Shown: piece after piece, positions 6,860 to 12,678 of the stretch
Position numbering within the stretch: position 1 is the stretch's first letter
Layout: the number at the start of each line of letters is the position of its first letter
DNA from: an uncultured Ruminococcus sp.
GTDB taxonomy: Bacteria; Bacillota; Clostridia; Oscillospirales; CAG-272
Assembly (NCBI GenBank): GCA_902778145.1
Contig: CACYWW010000021.1
Coordinates: 1 to 33,784, forward strand
DNA length: 33,784 bases
Reading direction: 5' to 3'
The notes under the pieces: generated by a model
The model's database searches: none
What the model was told of the DNA's origin: nothing
Seen by the model: only the letters and a program-made list of their open reading frames with translations
Translations under genes and position numbers: made by a program

Positions 6860-7825
6860 TTATCTCCTTCCGGCTCCGCCTCCGCGTGAGCCGCCGCCTC
6901 CGCCGCTGTGACGACCGCTGCCGGAGAATCCGCCTGACGATCTGCCCGAGGATCTGCCTCCGAACGAGAAGCCTCCGAAAGAGCCGCGTGAGCCGGACGA
7001 CGTCCTGCCGCTGCTCCAGCTGCCGTGCGAGCTGTACGGGTTTGCGCCGCCTCCCGTACCGCGGAACGTTCTGCCGACGTTCCATGATGAAGAATGGAAC
7101 GTCCTTCCTGTGAATCCGGCGTCGGAAAGCGAGGCGATGATGATGAACACGACTATCGCGATGATTATAATGATCACGATGATCGTGAAGGCTACGATCG
7201 CCGTTGAGATGATGCCGATGATCACGCCGAACGTCAGCCTCCTGCCCGATGTGCTCGGAAGTCCCGATCCGCCCTCGTTCGTCTGAGGTGCGGAGGAGGC
7301 GCCGGATACGGAGATCGAATAGATGGATTCGAACTCCGATATGAACGCGTCGAAAAGCTCGCGCACGCCCGCGCCGTAACGCTTTTGCGCGAAGTACGGC
7401 TCAAGGTGATCGTCAAGCATCAGCTTTATCGTTCCGGACTGCATGACGGTCTCAAGGCCTTTGCCCTGAAGCACCCAGTAATCGTCTTCTTCTATCGAAA
7501 GAAGGATCAGGATGCCGTTGTTTTTCTTTTTGTCTCCGATCCCCCACTTGTTGAAAAGCTCGTACGCGTACTTTTCCATGCTCGTGCTGCCGGTCGTTTT
7601 CACCGCGGCGACAACGACCTGAGCGCCGCACTTTTCGTAAAGCTCGGCGTTCACGGAAACTATATGGTCCTCAAGCGAGGAGTCGAGCACGTTCGCCTCG
7701 TCATAGACGTAAAATCTTTCGTCAGGCTCCGGGATCGACGCTCCGCTTCCGCCGCATGACGCGGCAAGCGGGATAACGGCGATCAGAACGAGGAAAAGTG
7801 CCGCGCATTTTTTGAAATTTTTCAT
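6860..7825 (-). CDS. TPM-domain lipoprotein, YgcG-like
   Basis: A membrane protein of 321 residues. A lipoprotein signal ends at Cys24 (PLAASC). A TPM domain (about residues 37-170) follows, with FYVYDEANVLDSSLEDHI, VVVAAVKTTG, WGIGDKKKNNGILILLS and RYGAGVRELFDAF. A single Ile/Val-rich transmembrane helix lies at about 199-232. A long Gly/Ser/Arg tail (RSSGRSSGGFSGSG, ending GGSRGGGAGRR) closes the protein. This layout is typical of YgcG-type proteins, whose TPM domains face outside and may help maintain or repair membrane proteins; the biochemical role is unsettled. Having both a lipobox and a downstream helix implies two membrane anchors. It starts inside the lemA-like gene with a 4-base ATGA overlap, indicating translational coupling. 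Confidence 0.8.
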   Translation of the reverse strand: MKNFKKCAALFLVLIAVIPLAASCGGSGASIPEPDERFYVYDEANVLDSSLEDHIVSVNAELYEKCGAQVVVAAVKTTGSTSMEKYAYELFNKWGIGDKKKNNGILILLSIEEDDYWVLQGKGLETVMQSGTIKLMLDDHLEPYFAQKRYGAGVRELFDAFISEFESIYSISVSGASSAPQTNEGGSGLPSTSGRRLTFGVIIGIISTAIVAFTIIVIIIIIAIVVFIIIASLSDAGFTGRTFHSSSWNVGRTFRGTGGGANPYSSHGSWSSGRTSSGSRGSFGGFSFGGRSSGRSSGGFSGSGRHSGGGGGSRGGGAGRR

Positions 7826-8346
7826 TTATCGAAAACCGCGGCAGGCTTGCCGCCGCCTGTGATGACGTTCGCCGGGAACGACGATACCGCTTTGTTGTAC
7901 CGCGCCGCGGCGCTGTTGTAGCTCTTGTTCTCCTTCAGCCTCATCACGGTCGATTCCATCTCGTAGTAATACGATTTCGCGGAGCGGAGAAGCGCCTCGT
8001 CCGCGTCTTTTTTCGACGAAAGCTCCGCGTATACGGATGAGGCCTTCGACGCGGCGGAAACGATCGCATCGCCCGAGCCGCCGAACGGAGATGAATTGTC
8101 GAGCGCGGAAAGAGCGTTCTGCAGATCCTTCACGTCGCAGCCGAGAGATGACGAAAGAGACGCGAATTTCGAGCCGTATTCGGCGTACGACCGCAGATCC
8201 GCCGCCACGGTCTTTTCAAAACGCGACGAAACCGCGCTTTTTCTTGACGCGATTGTGCGGTTGACGCCGCAGAAGACCGAAAGGACAACGATCAGTACCA
8301 GGGCGCCGACAGCGGCGCCCATGTTGTACTTAAAGAATTCTTTCAT
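7822..8346 (-). CDS. LemA-family-like membrane protein
   Basis: A 174-residue protein with one N-terminal membrane helix (about residues 10-30, GAAVGALVLIVVLSVFCGV) and a helical remainder, the plan of LemA proteins. The C-terminal ENKSYNSAAARYNKAVSSFPANVI corresponds to the LemA signature (YN.AV..FP.N.I). The first half is poorly conserved and Ser/Ala-rich, so it is a divergent member. The start codon overlaps the telA stop by one base (TAATG) and its own stop overlaps the TPM gene start, so it is coupled on both sides. LemA and TPM proteins are often neighbours, which supports the call. Molecular function unknown. Confidence 0.7.
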   Translation of the reverse strand: MKEFFKYNMGAAVGALVLIVVLSVFCGVNRTIASRKSAVSSRFEKTVAADLRSYAEYGSKFASLSSSLGCDVKDLQNALSALDNSSPFGGSGDAIVSAASKASSVYAELSSKKDADEALLRSAKSYYYEMESTVMRLKENKSYNSAAARYNKAVSSFPANVITGGGKPAAVFDK

Positions 8347-9485
8347 TATTTCCTGATCTCAAGGAGCTTGCTCTTGACCTCTTCCTCGATACGGGCGAGC
8401 TCCGCTTCGGCGGCGACGCGTTTCTCGTGCCCCTCGGTGCGGATCTGCTGTACCTCGTCGAGCGTGGAGATAAGCTCCTGGTTCGTGTGAGTGAGGGTCT
8501 CGATGTCGATTATCCCGCGCTCCGCTTCCTTCGCTATGTTCACGGTGCTCTGATGGAGCTTTTCCGCGTTCTTCTTGAGAAGCTCGTTCGTCATCTCCGT
8601 TACGGCCTGCTCGGCCTGCAGCGCCTGCTCGGAGTGTGCGAGACCGAGGGAGATGAGCATCTGGCTCTTCCACAGCGGGATGGTGTTGACGATGGTCGAC
8701 TGGATCTTTTCGCTCATAACGCTGTCGTTGTTCTGAACGAGTCTGATCTGCGGCGCCATCTGTATCGATACCATACGGGTAAGCTCAAGATCGTAGATCT
8801 TCTTTTCAAATCTGTCGCAGAGGGCTGCAAAGTCGTTTGCTTTCTGCGCGTCCTCGGGAAGACCCGTTTCCTCGGCGTGCTTCTGAAGCTCGACGAGCGT
8901 GGTCTCTCTCTCCTGCTGGAGCTTCTGCTTGCCGGCGAGTATGTACATAGATAGCTCCTTGAAGTTGGTAAGGTTCCTGTCGTACAGCTGATCGAGGACG
9001 TTTATGTCCTTGAGCAGCGTTACCTGATGGCCGTCAAGCACGGTAACGATGTCGTTGACGCTCGTCTCGCACTTGGAGTATTTCGCCTTCAGGGTCGCGG
9101 CTCTCTTTTTCAGACTTCTGAAAAGCCTGAATTTGCCGGCGTCGTCGATATCCTTATTGAACGTCTTGAGCTCGCCTATGAGCTTGGAGATCATCTCTCC
9201 CGCCTCTCCGAGCTCGTCGGTGCGGACGGTCTTCAGCGCGGAATCCGAGAAATCGGCGATCTTCTGCTGAGGGCCTGCGCCGAACTGGATTATCGCTGTG
9301 GAATCCGTAATGTCGATCTGCTGTGCGAATTCGTTGATCTGCGAGCGCTCTTCCTCGGTGAGGTTGGCTGCGGTGAGCTCGGCAAGCGCCGTGACTTTTT
9401 CTTCCACGGGCTTATCCTCCTCGGCTATCTTTTCGGCTTCCTTGATGCCGAACGGGTCAAGTGTAAGTTTGATCTCTTCTGCCAT
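8346..9485 (-). CDS. telA: TelA/YaaN family protein (toxic anion resistance)
   Basis: A 379-residue, mostly alpha-helical cytoplasmic protein of the TelA (toxic anion/tellurite resistance) family. Typical stretches are FGAGPQQKIADFSDSALKTV early on, KYSKCETSVNDIVTVLDGHQ, and the DLELTRMVSIQMAPQIRLVQ and TIPLWKSQMLISLGL segments in the second half. The last 60 residues are a charged coiled coil (RTEGHEKRVAAEAELARIEE). No membrane segment is seen. It lies 19 bases after xpaC, the same pair known from the Bacillus xpaC-yaaN locus. Members have been linked to tellurite, nisin and cell-wall antibiotic tolerance; the actual mechanism is unknown. Confidence 0.88.
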   Translation of the reverse strand: MAEEIKLTLDPFGIKEAEKIAEEDKPVEEKVTALAELTAANLTEEERSQINEFAQQIDITDSTAIIQFGAGPQQKIADFSDSALKTVRTDELGEAGEMISKLIGELKTFNKDIDDAGKFRLFRSLKKRAATLKAKYSKCETSVNDIVTVLDGHQVTLLKDINVLDQLYDRNLTNFKELSMYILAGKQKLQQERETTLVELQKHAEETGLPEDAQKANDFAALCDRFEKKIYDLELTRMVSIQMAPQIRLVQNNDSVMSEKIQSTIVNTIPLWKSQMLISLGLAHSEQALQAEQAVTEMTNELLKKNAEKLHQSTVNIAKEAERGIIDIETLTHTNQELISTLDEVQQIRTEGHEKRVAAEAELARIEEEVKSKLLEIRK

Positions 9486-9504
9486 TGTTTTATGTTCCTT
9501 TCAT

Positions 9505-10161
9505 TTATTTCAGATCATCTCTTTCGAGCATGGTTTCCAGAACTTTAATGTCGGACGAAACGTCTATCACGTCGTCCTCAAAAAGCGCGTCGTACTGACG
9601 GTCGAACGAAAGCTTTATCTGATCGAGGATACCGTCAATGTCCGAAAGCGTCTTTTTCGCGTTTTCGCCGGAGGCGCCGGACGATGACGTCACCTCGTAT
9701 TTTTCGGCGAGCTTTACCGTGGTCGGCAGATAATAGTTGATGAACCGTCTCACCGATCCGACGTCGTCCGGGGAGGCGATCAGCGCCTCGCGTATGCGGT
9801 CTACCGTGCTGTTTATCTGCTCTATCTTGTCAGCCGTGCCGGGGCTGTTCTTTGCGATCGAGGATCTCGCCGCCTCGAGCCTGTCTGAGGCGCGGTCGAT
9901 CTCGCCTATGATCTTATCGAGCTGAAGATCGCCCGACGCAAACGGTACCTCGACCTTCCTGTATTCCTTCGGCAGGACTTTGAAGATCACGAAGCCGACT
10001 GCCGCGGATACTGCGGCTGTCAGTATTATATGCCAGACGTTATACATCGGTATGAAGATCGCGGCAAAGATCCAGACAGCCGCCGCGCCCCATAAGGGCA
10101 AGGCAGATCTGACAGGTACGTCGATATATCTTCTTCCGACGGGCGCTTTGTTATCGTTCAT
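9505..10161 (-). CDS. xpaC: XpaC-like membrane protein
   Basis: A 218-residue protein of the XpaC family, named for hydrolysis of 5-bromo-4-chloroindolyl phosphate in Bacillus, though a true enzymatic role is doubtful. Two close transmembrane helices lie at residues about 23-62 (LWGAAAVWIFAAIFIP, then IILTAAVSAAVGFVIFKVL). The rest is a cytoplasmic helical domain with DKIIGEIDRASDRLEAARSS and RRFINYYLPTTVKLAEKYE, the latter being the best-conserved part of the family. The ATG at 10161 follows CCGGAGGCC. It is the first gene of the operon and has its own consensus promoter at 10199-10227. Together with TelA it is thought to act at the envelope under stress. Confidence 0.82.
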   Translation of the reverse strand: MNDNKAPVGRRYIDVPVRSALPLWGAAAVWIFAAIFIPMYNVWHIILTAAVSAAVGFVIFKVLPKEYRKVEVPFASGDLQLDKIIGEIDRASDRLEAARSSIAKNSPGTADKIEQINSTVDRIREALIASPDDVGSVRRFINYYLPTTVKLAEKYEVTSSSGASGENAKKTLSDIDGILDQIKLSFDRQYDALFEDDVIDVSSDIKVLETMLERDDLK

Positions 10162-10198
10162 TCGGGCCTCCGGTACGTAAATATATTTTCACGCATAT

Positions 10199-10227
10199 AT
10201 TTTATCATATTTTTTCGCGCTTGTCAA
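10199..10227 (-). promoter_or_regulatory. Promoter of the xpaC operon
   Basis: Read on the minus strand: TTGACA (10222-10227), a 17-base spacer and TAAAAT (10199-10204). The match is close to the sigma-A consensus and gives a leader of about 30 bases before the xpaC start. Its -35 is one arm of the inverted repeat TTGTCAA/TTGACAA shared with the divergent promoter. Confidence 0.75.
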
Positions 10228-10237
10228 TGGTAAATGC

Positions 10238-10266
10238 TTGACAATTGACAATAAATGTTATATACT
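10238..10266 (+). promoter_or_regulatory. Promoter of the GNAT-Nudix gene
   Basis: TTGACA (10238-10243), 17 bases and TATACT (10261-10266) form a near-consensus promoter with a predicted start near 10273. It rules out the upstream TTG start at 10245 and supports translation from the ATG at 10293. Confidence 0.75.
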
Positions 10267-10292
10267 GTACCAAAAAAACACGGAATAAGGTC

Positions 10293-11318
10293 ATGTTGAT
10301 AAGAAAAGCAAAGGAGTCCGAGATCGAGACGATCTGCGGGATATATGAGCAGGGCAGAGCGTTCATGCGCGGCGCCGGGAATGAAAAGCAGTGGGTCAAC
10401 GGATATCCGGGCAGAGAAGACGTTATGAAGGATCTGGCGGACGGCACGCTTTACGTGCTTTGTGACGGGGAGGAGATCGCCTGCGTATTCTGCTGTATGA
10501 CAAGTGAGGAGCCGACGTACGGCGAGATCTTTGACGGAGAGTGGAAGAGGGGCGGAGATTACGCCACCGTTCACCGGATAGCGACGGCGGACGGATACAG
10601 GGGCAGGGGAATGTCCGGGCTCTGCTTCGATTTCGCGCTCTCGCTCTGCGGAAGCGTCAGAGCGGATACGCACAGGGACAATATACCGATGCAGAAGGCG
10701 CTTTTGAAAAACGGGTTCGAGTACTGCGGTATAATATATCTGCAGAACGGCGACGAGAGGCTCGCCTACCAGCGCACGGCAAAGACCGAGACGGGCGAGC
10801 TGCTCAGCCTGCTCGATGAAAACGGCGTCGCCACGGGCAGAGCGCTTCCGCGCGGACAGAAGCCCGCGCCGGGCGATTACCGGCACGTCGTCCATATCGT
10901 GATACTTTCGGACGACGGCAGGATGCTCATACAGCAGCGTCAGTTCTTCAAATCCGGATGGCCCGGAATGTGGGACGTGACCGTCGGCGGCGGGGTCCTC
11001 GCCGGGGAAAGCGGAGGAGAGGCGGCTCAAAGGGAGCTTTCGGAGGAGATAGGACTTCAAAGACCGCTTGCGGGAAAGCGCCCGTCGTTCAGGATCAGCT
11101 TCGATATCGGCTTCGACGACTTTTTCATCCTTCGGGAAAACGTCGATATAAGCAGTCTGCGCCTTCAGCCCGAGGAGGTGCGCGCCGTCAGATGGGCGGA
11201 CTGCGGCGAGATCATCTCGATGATCGATTCGGGCGAGTTCATACCGTATAAAAAGGAGTTTTTAAGACTGCTTTTCGTCTGCGGCGACGGCGGGATGCTC
11301 GAAACGCCGAATATATGA
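10293..11318 (+). CDS. GNAT acetyltransferase-Nudix hydrolase fusion
   Basis: A 341-residue, two-domain cytoplasmic protein. Residues 1 to about 160 form a GNAT acetyltransferase domain (MLIRKAKESEIETICGIYEQ; acetyl-CoA loop HRIATADGYRGRGM; ADTHRDNIPMQKALLKNGFE at the end). Residues about 165-340 form a Nudix domain of the IPP-isomerase/YfcD-like type: ELLSLLDENG, a HVVHIVIL strand, and a perfect Nudix box GGVLAGESGGEAAQRELSEE followed by IGL, with the metal-binding REL.EE. It may acetylate one small molecule and hydrolyse a nucleoside-diphosphate-linked one, but neither substrate can be told. A weak AATAAGG serves as ribosome binding site. The gene is monocistronic and closes at the hairpin at 11323-11347. 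Confidence 0.88.
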   Translation: MLIRKAKESEIETICGIYEQGRAFMRGAGNEKQWVNGYPGREDVMKDLADGTLYVLCDGEEIACVFCCMTSEEPTYGEIFDGEWKRGGDYATVHRIATADGYRGRGMSGLCFDFALSLCGSVRADTHRDNIPMQKALLKNGFEYCGIIYLQNGDERLAYQRTAKTETGELLSLLDENGVATGRALPRGQKPAPGDYRHVVHIVILSDDGRMLIQQRQFFKSGWPGMWDVTVGGGVLAGESGGEAAQRELSEEIGLQRPLAGKRPSFRISFDIGFDDFFILRENVDISSLRLQPEEVRAVRWADCGEIISMIDSGEFIPYKKEFLRLLFVCGDGGMLETPNI

Positions 11319-11322
11319 AAAC

Positions 11323-11347
11323 ACCTCCGGTGACTGTCACCGGAGGT
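11323..11347. terminator. Bidirectional terminator
   Basis: ACCTCCGGTGA (11323-11333) and TCACCGGAGGT (11337-11347) make a perfect 11-base stem with loop CTG, followed on the plus side by ATTTTATTTTT and preceded by GAAAAC. It separates the convergent Nudix and ThuA-like genes. Confidence 0.8.
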
Positions 11348-11353
11348 ATGATT

Positions 11354-12061
11354 TTATTTTTCGAGTGCCTCGAAATGCGGGCAGGTGAGCGGGAGATTTT
11401 TATTTACGGGGCACGCCCATCTCACCGCGTTTCTTAAGATCTTCTGAACGTATTCGTTCTGATAGCTCTTGTTCGTCTCGTGACCGGGCTGGAAGTAGAA
11501 GATCTTTCCGTTGCCGCGCACCCACGTGCAGCCCGTGCGGAACACCTCGCCTCCGTTGAACCACGCCATGAAGACGACCTCATCGGGCTCGGCTATATCG
11601 AAAGGCTCGCCGTACATCTCCTCGTCCTCAAGAACGAAGGTCTCGGGGATCCCGGCGGCTATCGGATGATTGGGCTTTACGGTCCAGACGCGTTCCTTCG
11701 CGCCGTCGCGCCATTTGAGGTTGCAGGTCGTTCCCATCATACGTCTGAATATCTTCGAATGATGTCCGGAGTGGAGAACGATGAGACCCATCCCCGAAAG
11801 AACGTATCTCTGTACTCTGTCGACTATCTCATCCGGAACGTCGCCGTGCTTTACGTGTCCCCACCAGATCAGGACGTCTGTATCCGCAAGCACCTCGTCG
11901 GTCAGACCGCATTCCGGCATATCCAGCGCAGCGGTGCGGACCTCGATGTCGTCACAGGCAAGGAAGCCGGCGATGTATCCGTGCAGACCTCCGGGATATA
12001 TTTCCGTAATATACGGATCGACCTTCTCGTGATAATTCTCATTCCATACGGTAACTTTCAT
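11354..12061 (-). CDS. ThuA-like protein (trehalose utilisation family)
   Basis: A 235-residue cytoplasmic protein of the ThuA-like family, which has a class I glutamine-amidotransferase-like fold but no proven catalytic site. Family features are the start [31 protein letters not shown] near residue 63, [19 protein letters not shown] near 92, the [19 protein letters not shown] segment and [13 protein letters not shown] near the end. The ATG at 12061 follows GGGAGG. On the minus strand TTGACT and TATGGT, 16 bases apart around 12088-12115, could be its promoter. Members act in sugar metabolism, often beside oxidoreductases; here the gene stands alone close to a glycan-degrading block. Confidence 0.82.
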   Translation of the reverse strand: MKVTVWNENYHEKVDPYITEIYPGGLHGYIAGFLACDDIEVRTAALDMPECGLTDEVLADTDVLIWWGHVKHGDVPDEIVDRVQRYVLSGMGLIVLHSGHHSKIFRRMMGTTCNLKWRDGAKERVWTVKPNHPIAAGIPETFVLEDEEMYGEPFDIAEPDEVVFMAWFNGGEVFRTGCTWVRGNGKIFYFQPGHETNKSYQNEYVQKILRNAVRWACPVNKNLPLTCPHFEALEK

Positions 12062-12163
12062 ATGCGCCTCCCGGGCTTTTTTTATTTATTTTACCATAAA
12101 AATCCGAAAAAGCAAGTCAAAAGGAAAGATTTTTAAAAAATTCCGCTTTTTTTGAAAAAGGGC

Positions 12164-12192
12164 TTGATTTTTTGTTTTGTTTGTGGTATACT
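12164..12192 (+). promoter_or_regulatory. Promoter of tRNA-Ser
   Basis: TTGATT (12164-12169), a 17-base T/G-rich spacer and TATACT (12187-12192) stand 40 bases before the tRNA gene, the expected arrangement for a tRNA promoter. Confidence 0.7.
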
Positions 12193-12231
12193 ACGTAAGC
12201 ACTTGAATAAAAGCAAGGGCAACAAGGCTAT

Positions 12232-12323
12232 GGAAAGATGGCTGAGTTGGTCTAAGGCGCACGACTGGAAATCGTGTAAGCGCTAATACCGCTTCCAGGG
12301 TTCGAATCCCTGTCTTTCCGCCA
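12232..12323 (+). tRNA. tRNA-Ser (anticodon GGA)
   Basis: A complete class II tRNA. Acceptor GGAAAGA (12232-12238) pairs with TCTTTCC (12313-12319), followed by discriminator G and an encoded CCA. The anticodon arm ACGA-CTGGAAA-TCGT has GGA as anticodon, reading UCC/UCU. The long variable arm (GTAAGCGCTAATACCGCTTC) is typical of serine tRNAs. The T arm is CAGGG-TTCGAAT-CCCTG. Its 3' end is mirrored by the repeats that follow directly. Confidence 0.95.
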
Positions 12324-12361
12324 CAACAAAACCTCCCGTTTCAACGGGAGGTTTTGTTGTG
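12322..12361 (+). terminator. Long hairpin at the tRNA-Ser 3' end
   Basis: CACAACAAAACCTCCCGTT (12322-12340) and its exact complement (12343-12361) form a 19-base stem with a two-base spacer. The left arm begins inside the tRNA CCA. The descending arm contains GGTTTTGTTGTG, a partial T run, so it can act as the tRNA terminator. It is unusually long for that job, and its right arm is the start of the tandem repeat. Confidence 0.65.
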
Positions 12362-12676
12362 CAGACAGGGATTCGAAGGCGGCGGGAGTGAATGAAGCGC
12401 CGGTGGCGCTTCAGAGCCGCCGCTGACCGAGTCCGCAGACGAGACCGAATCCCTGTTTAAAGCAGCACTATAACGATCTGTCCCCGCCGGGAGGTTTTGT
12501 TGTGCAGACAGGGATTCGAAGGCGGCGGGAGTGAATGAAGCGCCGGTGGCGCTTCAGAGCCGCCGGGTTCCCTCGTCCGCAGACGAGACCGAATCCCTGT
12601 TTAAAGCAGTATTATAACGATCTGTCCCCGCCGGGAGGTTTTGTTGTGCAGACAGGGATTCGAAGGCGGCGGAATT
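12345..12676. repeat. 143/144-bp tandem repeat, two full copies and one partial
   Basis: Unit 1 is 12345-12487, unit 2 is 12488-12631 and a third partial unit is 12632-12676. Units 1 and 2 are nearly identical apart from a short divergent patch (12422-12436). Each unit starts GGGAGGTTTTGTTGTG-CA-GACAGGGATTCGAA, an inverted copy of the tRNA-Ser T arm and trailer with the acceptor segment replaced by CA. Inside are nested stems: ACAGGGATTCG/CGAATCCCTGT (12365-12375 with 12446-12456), GGCGGC/GCCGCC (12378-12383 with 12416-12421) and GAAGCGCC-GGT-GGCGCTTC (12394-12412). There is no convincing reading frame. The last copy ends within the stop region of the mannosidase gene. Confidence 0.85.
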
Positions 12677-12678
12677 AT

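Noticed and set aside
12345-12676. CRISPR array
   Set aside because: The units are 143/144 bp and nearly identical over their whole length, without short repeats separated by unique spacers, and no cas genes are near.
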